A DNA stretch of 64,000 bases from Sporomusa malonica (GTDB lineage Bacteria > Bacillota > Negativicutes > Sporomusales > Sporomusaceae), in assembly GCF_041428715.1 (NCBI RefSeq), contig NZ_CP155572.1; one strand, given 5' to 3'. This document shows, piece after piece, positions 41,803 to 49,488 of the stretch. Both the position numbers and the translations under genes were made by a program. Numbering within the stretch: position 1 is the first letter of the stretch; each line of letters opens with the position of its first letter. The notes beneath the pieces were generated by a model. The model was not told the origin of the DNA, ran no database searches, and was given only the letters and a program-made list of their open reading frames with translations.

Positions 41803-43341
41803 TTATTCTCCGCCAAGAGTCTTGGCGAAATCTCGCATTGCTTCAGCAATCATTCCCCGTACTTCTTGCTTATCGAAGCCTGACTCAGCAAATCCGCTGT
41901 TCTTCTCAATAATAAAGGAGACACCATCAAAAAGATTGGTCATCCTGCCTAGGAAAAGGCTTCCCTTGCCAATAATCATGGCCCGCAGAATTTTCCCTGA
42001 CAGGATCATTTCCAGTGCGTGTCCGATGAAAGGAACCCCAGAGGGAATGTGTCCCTGAGTGGGAGCAAATCCAGGCATGCCAAAACTGTCAACAGCTTTC
42101 TGCAGATCCTTTTTTTCTAAATCCCCTCTTTTGACCCCTAAAGCACTAATCATCTTATAATTAGCCAGGGGGACATCACCCGCTCCGGCAGGCTCGGTGA
42201 TCTCTGGGTTTTGCATTTCTGCTGCGTAACGATCCACATCCAGTATCTTATAGCCAATTTTGTCTAAGGGGTCAGCTACAATAGCAGTCATTACAGCCTG
42301 TGGCGACGAACCCGAACCAATCTTATGTCTACCAACACCATCAGTACGGATCATCGGGCTTACCCCATCGTTTTCCCCGATATGAATTGCAAAGGAGCCT
42401 AACACATCTTCAAAAGCCGGCATTCCCTTTTCAACATGATTCTTTGAATTCATGCCTAATTTTGCTGAAGAGCCACCGGCCAATACCACAATGTTCTTAT
42501 AAATTCCAGACTGGGCAAGCGCAGCCGCTTCTACCAATGCATGTGCGGGCGCTGCACAGAAACTACGGGTATCAGAGCCTGTTGCATTAACACAGCCACA
42601 CATCTCACCAATAGATTTGGCGAAATTCCCCCCGCCCCTTTGATTCATGTCTCCGCAAGCTTCTTCAGAACACTCGATGATATATTCAATTTCTTCCGCC
42701 TTTAATTTGGTTTTGCTCAAAAGTAATTGCAGGGCAAAAGCAGCAGACGCCTTAGACACAAGATTCTCATACATTACATGGTCTGATAACGCTTCATCAA
42801 ACTCATGCGCTCTTTTCACACACCCGACCAGCTTGCCGGCAGAGTACATCGGCTGCGCAATGTGCTCTTCAACTAATTTCCGGATTTCTTCCGAAGTACC
42901 AGGATTTTTATCAAGCTTGTTAATATCTTTGATAGCTCCCAGAATCGGATGAGCAACAATTTTGTCTTTGACTCTTAATTGAAACTGCTCTTCCAGAATT
43001 ACCAATTCAAAGGCATCAGCCATTTTCATTAAGCCTATAAATTCATCTTCTGGGATAATCGCACCGAATTTTCCGTCATGACTCTTTCCAAAGCCTGCTT
43101 GCTTATACCAGGGACGTGGAACCTCCCTTAATTCATCAGGGGTCATATTCCCGATGTATACCTGGTTCGGAGGATAATCAGCCACTTGTTCAAAACTTCT
43201 TAGATGCCCCGGAAGCTTTTCAAGATGTCCTGACTTAGCATCTTTAGCCCGTTCCATGGTTTGAGTAGTACCATGATGGACAAGCATGTCAGTAGCATGA
43301 ACCAGCCCATAGGCAGCACCTTTAATAACAGGAAAATTCAT
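41803..43341 (-). CDS. grdC: GrdC, protein C large subunit
   Basis: 512 residues from the ATG at 43341 (AGAGGTG six bases upstream); the longer frame to 43368 lacks a site. FPVIKGAAYGLVHATDMLV, IECSEEACGDMNQRGGGNFAKS and GLGSFAIHIGEND-type segments mark the thiolase/FabH-like subunit of the acetyl-phosphate forming complex. It is in the usual order grdA-grdC-grdD. Confidence 0.92.
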   Translation of the reverse strand: MNFPVIKGAAYGLVHATDMLVHHGTTQTMERAKDAKSGHLEKLPGHLRSFEQVADYPPNQVYIGNMTPDELREVPRPWYKQAGFGKSHDGKFGAIIPEDEFIGLMKMADAFELVILEEQFQLRVKDKIVAHPILGAIKDINKLDKNPGTSEEIRKLVEEHIAQPMYSAGKLVGCVKRAHEFDEALSDHVMYENLVSKASAAFALQLLLSKTKLKAEEIEYIIECSEEACGDMNQRGGGNFAKSIGEMCGCVNATGSDTRSFCAAPAHALVEAAALAQSGIYKNIVVLAGGSSAKLGMNSKNHVEKGMPAFEDVLGSFAIHIGENDGVSPMIRTDGVGRHKIGSGSSPQAVMTAIVADPLDKIGYKILDVDRYAAEMQNPEITEPAGAGDVPLANYKMISALGVKRGDLEKKDLQKAVDSFGMPGFAPTQGHIPSGVPFIGHALEMILSGKILRAMIIGKGSLFLGRMTNLFDGVSFIIEKNSGFAESGFDKQEVRGMIAEAMRDFAKTLGGE

Positions 43342-43369
43342 CAAATCACCTCTATGTGCCACTCGCAAG

Positions 43370-43813
43370 CTATTTACGATAGGTCTTTACTTCCTCAACA
43401 ATTGTGTCGACATCAAGTACCATTTCCATCATGCTGATCTGCTCATCATAGACAGCGGGATCAACCATATCCTTCAATTCAAAAATGTGGTAAGCTTTGA
43501 GTCCCAACTGGACTCCGGCTAATGGACCTGCAAACGTGGGATCTCCGGTAGATACGGTTTCCGCAGCCAGACCGGAAGCTTCTGCTTCCCCGCCTCCTAA
43601 AACCACGATCAAATCTTCTTTACCGTACTTTTCCGCAAACCCCATAATACGCGCTTGATTTTCCAGGTCCATTGCTCCAGCCGCAGTTCAAACGAAGCAT
43701 TCTGTGGTAACGAATATTACTTCTGCGCCACCTGATTTCAGGCATTCTTCAATAGCTGGGCCCGGAATACCATCACGGTCACCAAGAATAGCTACCTTTT
43801 TACCTTTCAGCAT
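43370..43813 (-). CDS. grdA: GrdA, selenoprotein A
   Basis: 147 residues with an in-frame TGA at 43690-43688 read as selenocysteine. The context TTECFVUTAAGAMDLENQ is the diagnostic active site of GrdA, with the Cys-x-x-Sec pair; N-terminus KKVAILGDRDGIPGPAIE is also typical. The start is the ATG at 43813 (GGGGAAA upstream). A frame read only to the TGA or only from the internal ATG at 43672 would be wrong. GrdA passes the carboxymethyl group on its selenium from protein B to protein C, and is re-reduced by the thioredoxin pair upstream. Confidence 0.95.
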
Positions 43814-43858
43814 TTACACATTTCCCCTTTCCATAGTTTTGCTATTTTAGAAGTTGGC

Positions 43859-44173
43859 CTACACCAGTTCAAGCAGTTTGGCTTCTACATCTTCAACGGA
43901 AATTTGCGTGGTTAACTCAGCAATTCTTTCTCCATTTCGATAGAAGAGTATCGTAGGCAAACCTAAAACCTTTTGAGCCATCGCCAAGCGCTTGTTACCA
44001 TTAGTATCTAAGGAGCAAAATTTTGCCTTTCCATGGTGCTTTTCCGCCAATTCATGAATTCTGGGCATCAAAGCTTTACAAGGTTCACATTTTTCGCTCC
44101 AAAAATCGACCAGTATCAGTCCCTCTGCATTCAGAACCTCTGTTGCAAAATTCTCTTTTGTAAGTATCAACAT
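43859..44173 (-). CDS. trxA: thioredoxin of the grd operon
   Basis: 104 residues from the ATG at 44173 (AAGGAGGGG); the longer frame reaches into trxB. The active site reads WSEKCEPCKALMP in place of the classical WCGPC, as in other grd-linked thioredoxins; GLPTILFYRNGE has the cis-proline. It carries electrons from TrxB to GrdA. Confidence 0.92.
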   Translation of the reverse strand: MLILTKENFATEVLNAEGLILVDFWSEKCEPCKALMPRIHELAEKHHGKAKFCSLDTNGNKRLAMAQKVLGLPTILFYRNGERIAELTTQISVEDVEAKLLELV

Positions 44174-44186
44174 TTTATCCCCTCCT

Positions 44187-45155
44187 TTAAGATATTTTTT
44201 GCTGTTCAGGGCTTCTTTCCACGCCTTCCTTTTCAGCGAGGTATTTCTCAGCTGCAACAGCTGCGATAGCTCCGTCACTAACCGCTGTAACCACCTGTCT
44301 GAGGAATTTTTCCCGAACATCTCCCACCGCATATACTCCGAGCACAGATGTCTCCATCAGATCATTCGTTATAATATATCCTTCTTGGTTGAGCCTGACT
44401 TTGCCCTGTAACATAGTGGTCTTCGGAACAGTTCCAACAAAGAAAAACACACCATTGGTTTCCATCACAGAGAGCTCCCCGGTTTTTAGGTTTTTAACGA
44501 CAACACTATCCACCAGACCATCTCCGCTTATTTCCTCCAAAACAGAATTCCAAGCCCATTTAATCTTCGGATTGCCGAAAGCTCTTTTCGCACTTCTCTT
44601 ATTACATCTTAAGTCCCCTTCTGCGCGTCTCACAATGACAGTCACCGTCTCAGCAAATTTGGTCAAATACATTGCTTCTTCAATGGCGGCATCCCCATTG
44701 CCGACTACAATTACATCCAGTTCTTCGAAGAAATCGGCATCACAGGTGGCGCAATAAGATACGCCCTTCCCTCTATGAGAATGTTCTCCCTTAATGTTTA
44801 AGGATTTTGGTTCAGCCCCGGTGGCAAGAATAATGGTCTTCGCTAGGTATTCATGACCGCTTTTGGTTTTGACTCGTTTTATAGCTCCTTCCAATTCCAG
44901 CCCAATGACTTCTTCGCGAATAATTTCTGTCCCGAAGCTAATAGCGTGCTCAGCTATACTTTCCATTAACGCTGGTCCCGTCTGACCTCGGGAGAATCCT
45001 GGATAGTTCTCTAGTTCTTCGGTAGTGGCTGCTTGACCACCTAACCTGCCTTTTTCTAAAATTCCAGTTTTCAAACGCGATCGAGATCCATAAATCGCTG
45101 CAGCCAGCCCACCCGGGCCGCCACCAACAATAAGAATATCATACAGATTAGACAT
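44187..45155 (-). CDS. trxB: thioredoxin reductase
   Basis: 322 residues. FAD motif VGGGPGGLAAAIYGSRSRL, NADPH motif VVGNGDAAIEEAMYL, redox centre YCATCDAD near residue 135, and C-terminal YAVGDVREKFLRQVVTAVSDGAIAA (residue block of the FAD tail, not quoted further). It is the first gene of the grd operon and follows a sigma-54 promoter 71 bases upstream. Confidence 0.93.
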   Translation of the reverse strand: MSNLYDILIVGGGPGGLAAAIYGSRSRLKTGILEKGRLGGQAATTEELENYPGFSRGQTGPALMESIAEHAISFGTEIIREEVIGLELEGAIKRVKTKSGHEYLAKTIILATGAEPKSLNIKGEHSHRGKGVSYCATCDADFFEELDVIVVGNGDAAIEEAMYLTKFAETVTVIVRRAEGDLRCNKRSAKRAFGNPKIKWAWNSVLEEISGDGLVDSVVVKNLKTGELSVMETNGVFFFVGTVPKTTMLQGKVRLNQEGYIITNDLMETSVLGVYAVGDVREKFLRQVVTAVSDGAIAAVAAEKYLAEKEGVERSPEQQKIS

Positions 45156-45225
45156 TCCTGCTTCTCCTTTAAAATATTTTTAATACTTTGATTTTTCAAT
45201 CGTTTTTACTCTTTAACTTAGATTA

Positions 45226-45242
45226 TGCAATTACTATGCCAA
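45226..45242 (-). promoter_or_regulatory. sigma-54 promoter of the grd-mtt operon
   Basis: On the minus strand TTGGCATAGTAATTGCA matches the -24/-12 consensus (TTGGCAC-N4/5-TTGCA) in all key positions. It is 71 bp upstream of the trxB start, in the 356-bp gap 45156-45511, and a sigma-54 activator gene lies 2 kb away. Confidence 0.85.
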
Positions 45243-45300
45243 GTCCAAATGGTGTATCGAAGCCAGTATTTGAGCCTTATGGTCCAAATCTTAAAGTTTC

Positions 45301-45317
45301 ATATCTCATTTTCGGAC
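45301..45317 (-). promoter_or_regulatory. activator site candidate A
   Basis: ATATCTCATTTTCGGAC, a half-symmetric copy of the TATCT-N7-AGAYA motif, 60 bp upstream of the sigma-54 promoter. Confidence 0.5.
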
Positions 45318-45357
45318 GAATATTTTCAATCTAATGATGAAATTAGTGATTAATTTG

Positions 45358-45374
45358 ATATCTTATTTTGAGAC
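45358..45374 (-). promoter_or_regulatory. activator site candidate B
   Basis: ATATCTTATTTTGAGAC, same motif, 116 bp upstream of the promoter. Confidence 0.5.
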
Positions 45375-45465
45375 TAATTTGATGAGCTAATATTTTTTAT
45401 GATCATCTAACCTCACGTTTAGCTTGAAATCAAAGGGAATATTTGACTTTTTTAACTGGGGATAA

Positions 45466-45482
45466 ATATCTCATTTTAAGAT
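45466..45482 (-). promoter_or_regulatory. activator site candidate C
   Basis: ATATCTCATTTTAAGAT lies within a near-perfect palindrome AAATATCT-N7-AGATATTT, 224 bp upstream of the promoter and just behind the stop of the activation-domain gene. Confidence 0.55.
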
Positions 45483-45511
45483 ATTTATTAAAACGCATAC
45501 TATCGTGGCCC

Positions 45512-46168
45512 TTATGAACCATATGGTGCTTTTCTACTGGGACAATTCTCTCGGGGACACAATTGGCAACTTTCAAACGTTCCTTCTTTGAGAAACCGGA
45601 TTCCAGAGACGCTCTTAACCGGAAGCATAAGGTAACTATCTGTAAGTCGAACCCCGATTAACTCTTCTACATTACCTAATAGATTAAATAGGTGTATTTG
45701 TCCAGTGATTGGCCACTCAGCCAATGAGCCCGGATTCATATTGACAGCATGACCCAAGCCAAACTCTTTATCTAGATGTTCTTCAAAAATTTTTATAGCA
45801 GTACGTAGTACCATTTCTTTAATCGTATCGGCACAAAAACTTGCAAAAAAATCTTCATATTGTTTAGACCAGGCTTCTAACTCAGTCCCGCAAGTAACAA
45901 CAAACGGGTAGGCGGTTAGCGCCGCTTCCATGTTCTTTCGTAGCAGGCGACTAGTAAGCTTGATTTTATCGACAACAACAAAGTTATCTCCTTTTACTTC
46001 AATAGTTGCCTCTTTATAAACTATTTTGGGTCTTGCTATCAACTGCGCTTCAGCTGCCATCATCTCTAATTCGGCTAAATAGCTGCTTTCTTTCTTAATG
46101 TGTAACTTTTTTAGTAGAGCATCAAACTCTATTTCACACGGGAAATTGTTGAGAACAACCGTATTCAT
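45512..46168 (-). CDS. MetH activation-domain-like protein
   Basis: 218 residues resembling the C-terminal S-adenosylmethionine-binding activation domain of cobalamin-dependent methionine synthase, here as a free protein. The FNLLGNVEELIGVRLTDSYLMLPVKS segment (about 170-195), with the RLT-type turn, and the C-terminal CQLCPRENCPSRK cysteine motif are seen in standalone members near corrinoid methyltransferases. It may help to reactivate oxidised corrinoid proteins. Placed between mtgA and the grd operon but behind a terminator. Confidence 0.75.
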   Translation of the reverse strand: MNTVVLNNFPCEIEFDALLKKLHIKKESSYLAELEMMAAEAQLIARPKIVYKEATIEVKGDNFVVVDKIKLTSRLLRKNMEAALTAYPFVVTCGTELEAWSKQYEDFFASFCADTIKEMVLRTAIKIFEEHLDKEFGLGHAVNMNPGSLAEWPITGQIHLFNLLGNVEELIGVRLTDSYLMLPVKSVSGIRFLKEGTFESCQLCPRENCPSRKAPYGS

Positions 46169-46213
46169 AAGGCATCTCCCTCCTTTAGGATTGTGACCTT
46201 GAGATGTAAAAGC

Positions 46214-46236
46214 GGCTACCTGCTAAGCAGGTAGCC
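46214..46236 (-). terminator. hairpin behind mtgA and the mttB scar
   Basis: GGCTACCTGCT and AGCAGGTAGCC are perfect 11-bp arms; the minus strand then reads GCTTTTAC. Probably a weak or processed terminator. Confidence 0.6.
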
Positions 46237-46242
46237 TATAAT

Positions 46243-46288
46243 CTTTTCTTAATCGCCTTCGCCCGGCATATGTCCGACAGCGTTTTCT
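46243..46288 (-). pseudogene. scar: C-terminal end of an mttB gene
   Basis: 46 bp identical, except for one base, to 33847-33892, including the in-frame codons ENAVGHMPGEGD, the stop and nine bases beyond. No further mttB sequence precedes it; mtgA ends 12 bases upstream. An mttB gene next to mtgA was evidently deleted, or this tail was copied here. Confidence 0.8.
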
Positions 46289-46300
46289 TTAATTCTCCTC

Positions 46301-47101
46301 TTATTCAAATTTGCCTCCCCGGTACGCACCTAAATAGTTAGCGCAATAGCTATCGCGTCCCGCTATGGTCTCGGCGGCTATTATATTAGCCATCATCTGT
46401 TTATCTAAAGGATTTATGATTAAGCCGTCTAAACCTCGATCAATCGCCATTACGGCAAACGACTGATTCAAGAGCTTACGGACGGGTAAACCGTAAGAGA
46501 TGTTCGACAAACCACACATCGTGTGAACCCCTTTATAGGTCGTCATGATTTTTTCAACTGCTTCTAAAAATTCGATTCCGAATTCATCTTTCGTGGACAC
46601 TGGCTGTACGAGCGGATCGACATAAATATTGTCCAAGGAGATATTATTTTGTACTAAACCATTGATAAGCTTATCTGCTACGGCGAGCCTAGCATCCGAT
46701 GTTTCAGGCATACCTTCATCACTCATGCACAATGCAACAACCTTGTGTTCTGTACCGGCGATCAACGGTAAGAGGCCTTCGTAGCGTTCTTTCTCTAAAG
46801 AGATGGAGTTAATCATGGCGACTCCGCGATGCACGGATAGCGCTTTTTCAATAGCCCTTGGATCTGGACTATCGATACAACATGGAGCACCTGTAGCCTC
46901 TTGTACAACTTCTACAAGCCACTTTAAATAATCGGCCTCTTTATGTACAAAAATCCCGGCATTGACATCGATATAATTGGCACCCGCTTCAAATTGATCT
47001 ACAGCTACTTTTTGAATTACTGCCGCATCTTGTGCTTCAATTGCAGCCCTAATAGGTTTACGACTTGCATTGATTAATTCTCCGACAATAAACATTCCCA
47101 A
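46301..47101 (-). CDS. mtgA: methyl-corrinoid:tetrahydrofolate methyltransferase (MtgA/AcsE type)
   Basis: 266 residues, a dihydropteroate-synthase-like TIM barrel. FIVGELINASRKPIRAAIE, YIDVNAGIFVHKEAD (folate-binding Asp and Asn), CIDSPDPRAIEKAL and GLSNISYGLPVRKLLNQS are the motifs of the CH3-THF methyltransferase family. It moves methyl groups from the corrinoid protein to tetrahydrofolate, entering the acetogenic pathway. It has its own sigma-54 promoter at 47144-47160. Confidence 0.92.
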   Translation of the reverse strand: MGMFIVGELINASRKPIRAAIEAQDAAVIQKVAVDQFEAGANYIDVNAGIFVHKEADYLKWLVEVVQEATGAPCCIDSPDPRAIEKALSVHRGVAMINSISLEKERYEGLLPLIAGTEHKVVALCMSDEGMPETSDARLAVADKLINGLVQNNISLDNIYVDPLVQPVSTKDEFGIEFLEAVEKIMTTYKGVHTMCGLSNISYGLPVRKLLNQSFAVMAIDRGLDGLIINPLDKQMMANIIAAETIAGRDSYCANYLGAYRGGKFE

Positions 47102-47143
47102 TCACTCCTTTAAAATGTTGACCCTTAACAACAATATTGCAAT

Positions 47144-47160
47144 TGCAAGAATAGTGCCAA
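47144..47160 (-). promoter_or_regulatory. sigma-54 promoter of mtgA
   Basis: On the minus strand TTGGCACTATTCTTGCA is a perfect match to the -24/-12 consensus, 43 bp upstream of the mtgA start. Confidence 0.92.
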
Positions 47161-47201
47161 TTCTCTATCGCCCAACATTTACTAGACATACATTCGCGAT
47201 C

Positions 47202-47218
47202 ATATCATTTTAGGATAC
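47202..47218 (-). promoter_or_regulatory. activator site candidate D
   Basis: ATATCATTTTAGGATAC resembles sites A-C near the grd promoter and lies 42 bp upstream of the mtgA promoter. Confidence 0.45.
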
Positions 47219-47236
47219 ATCTTCTTATCATAAATA

Positions 47237-47271
47237 AAAAAATAAGAACCTACCCAATCGGGTAAGTTCTT
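47237..47271 (-). terminator. terminator of the sigma-54 activator gene
   Basis: AAGAACTTACCC-GATT-GGGTAGGTTCTT on the minus strand, followed by ATTTTTTTATTT. Confidence 0.9.
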
Positions 47272-47317
47272 ATTCATATCTTTGTAAATAGCTAAGCTTA
47301 ATGCAGTACTCACTTAC

Positions 47318-49129
47318 TCATTTCATTAATCCTACATTTATACCCATCTCTTTAATTTTTCGATAAAGAGTTGAACGACTCATCCCCAAAGATCTCGCAA
47401 TATTTTCTTTGGCAAGGTTACTTGTGCCAAACCTTTTTAATGCCTCTACTATAGCATTTTTCTCTAGATCCAAGATTGATTGAACACTCTCTTGGGGTTG
47501 GGCCGGTTGTGAAGTAGTAACATGCTTAATAATTCGATCCGGCAGATAATTTGCATCAATCAAGGCATTAGGGCAAACGTTAGCTGAATACTCAATGGCA
47601 TTCTCTAATTCTCGAACATTACCCGGCCAAGGGTATTCAAACATTTTCGCTAAAGCATCACGTGTATAGCCTCTAACCTTTTTTCCCAAAATCAAATTAT
47701 ATTTTTGGATAAAACAGTGAATGAGCAACTCCAAGTCCTCCATTCTTTTCCTCAAAGGAGGAATATGGAAAGGTATAACACTCAAACGATAATATAGATC
47801 ACTGCGGAATTGGTTAGTCTTTATCATTTCTTCCAAGTTCTTATTGGTAGCAGCGATAATTCGAACATCTGTAATTAATGGCTTAGTCCCGCCCACTCGT
47901 TCAATCGTACGCTCTTGTAGTACCCGTAATAGTTTGACTTGTAAATGCAATGGCATATCTCCTATCTCGTCAAGGAGTATGGTTCCACCATTAGCCAATT
48001 CAAACTTTCCTGGTTTGCCAGTACGTCGCGCCCCTGTGAATGCACCTTCTTCGTAACCAAACAACTCACTTTCAAGTAGGTTCTCAGGAATAGCCCCACA
48101 ATTTACGGCAATAAAAGGACCTTTCTTCCGCAGGCTTTCATGATGAATCGCATGGGCAAAAAGCTCCTTACCAGTGCCGCTTTCACCCGTGATAAGAACC
48201 GTTGAATCGGTTGTCGCCACTCTACACATTTTCTTTTTAATATTGGTGATTTCCGTGCTTTGGCCAAGAATACCATCAAAAGTATGCTTGCGTTCCTCTT
48301 GGATAAAACGCCCAGCCAACTTCCGCATTTCCCCGATCGAGCGAATTGAAAGAACAAAGCCGTCTATACCTTCTCCATACTTCACTTCCGTGATAGTACT
48401 CATGAAATGCAATGTTTGTTGACCATATTTATAAAATATATCTTGTTCTATATATGGCTTAGTCATTTTCAGGAGCGCTCCCATAGAAATTCCTGAAAAG
48501 ACTTCTTCAATCATACTTCCATTGATTAGATTATCTGGTACCATAAGAAGATCTGTGGCAGATCGATTGACATGAGTTATTTTTCCATGATAATCAACCG
48601 CCACAATTCCTTCACGTACAGAATTAATCAAGGTGTTGAATTGTTCAGCGGCTTTCTTTGATCGTTTATATAATGCCCTTTCATTGAGTTTTCCTGAGAC
48701 TAACTCTACTAAGTGCTGTAAAAACGTTTCAAGCTTAGCGTAGTCTTTTAACATATTTTCTTTTTGCGATTCATTGAAGGCGTATAATGAGATTGAGCCT
48801 ATTAACTTATCTCCAAGTTTAATCGGGTATAATAAGCCCGCCAATACCTTACAGGTCTCTTTAAGATTACATTTCTGACACAGTTTGCAGTTTGGCGGAT
48901 CGAATACTAAAAAACTCTTCTGTGTGCAGCGCAATTGATAATTAATTGATCCTGAACCATAAACAGTTCCAATTTGATCTTTGTACTTTCCAGTCCCCGC
49001 TAAGACCTCTAGGTACTCACCTACAATAGCAACCTCGTAATCAAGTACAGCTGCAAATGCATCTGCTACGCGTTGGATATAATCTTGAATTGACTTGAGA
49101 TTTAGTATATCTGTGCCATCGTTATTCAA
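47318..49129 (-). CDS. sigma-54-dependent transcriptional activator (GAF/PAS/AAA+/Fis)
   Basis: 603 residues. An N-terminal sensory region (1-160) contains a cysteine cluster PPNCKLCQKCNLKETC (about 85-97), perhaps for a metal or cluster. A PAS domain follows (about 170-270: REGIVAVDYHGKITHVNRSA). The AAA+ domain has Walker A GESGTGKE, the sigma-54 contact loop GAFTGA, and Walker B LLDEIGDMP. A C-terminal Fis-type HTH (ENIARSLGMSRSTLYRKIK) binds DNA. No membrane segment, so it senses a cytosolic ligand. Lying beside two sigma-54 promoters, it most likely controls the grd-mtt operon and mtgA. Confidence 0.95.
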   Translation of the reverse strand: MNNDGTDILNLKSIQDYIQRVADAFAAVLDYEVAIVGEYLEVLAGTGKYKDQIGTVYGSGSINYQLRCTQKSFLVFDPPNCKLCQKCNLKETCKVLAGLLYPIKLGDKLIGSISLYAFNESQKENMLKDYAKLETFLQHLVELVSGKLNERALYKRSKKAAEQFNTLINSVREGIVAVDYHGKITHVNRSATDLLMVPDNLINGSMIEEVFSGISMGALLKMTKPYIEQDIFYKYGQQTLHFMSTITEVKYGEGIDGFVLSIRSIGEMRKLAGRFIQEERKHTFDGILGQSTEITNIKKKMCRVATTDSTVLITGESGTGKELFAHAIHHESLRKKGPFIAVNCGAIPENLLESELFGYEEGAFTGARRTGKPGKFELANGGTILLDEIGDMPLHLQVKLLRVLQERTIERVGGTKPLITDVRIIAATNKNLEEMIKTNQFRSDLYYRLSVIPFHIPPLRKRMEDLELLIHCFIQKYNLILGKKVRGYTRDALAKMFEYPWPGNVRELENAIEYSANVCPNALIDANYLPDRIIKHVTTSQPAQPQESVQSILDLEKNAIVEALKRFGTSNLAKENIARSLGMSRSTLYRKIKEMGINVGLMK

Positions 49130-49488
49130 GCTATTACCTCCCGCCCTTTATCTTTCGGAGATCTATATTAATAGTCATACCTTTGCAGTAGTTCTGGTTA
49201 AATCTTCCTTGTTCTTAACTATATCCAAATTATAACATAATGCTTATAAAATTCCATATTATTAGCAATTGTGAAATTTAAATCTTACTTCGTTTCCCTT
49301 AATCCGAAAACAGCCAGAAAACTATAAGGGTCGTCTAATGGAGCCAGGCATTTTAATATAAGTGGTTGTAAGTAGTTATGGTTTATCACTTTTTTGCTGA
49401 AGTCAGCCTAGCCACACTCTCAAACCTTGCGAAAAATAGTAAACAATGCTATTGTATTAAGAACTTATGAACAAGGAGGCTGTAGTCA
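49130..49488. promoter_or_regulatory. divergent promoter region, activator gene / alcohol dehydrogenase
   Basis: A 359-bp non-coding gap. On the plus strand TTGCGA (49427), a 17-bp spacer and TATTGT (49450) form a plausible sigma-A promoter for the alcohol dehydrogenase, with GGAGG before its ATG. No clear sigma-54 site, repeat or riboswitch was seen. Confidence 0.45.

Noticed and set aside
45156..45511. Glycine riboswitch before the grd operon
   Set aside because: No tandem glycine-aptamer core was found; the gap is explained by the sigma-54 promoter and activator sites.
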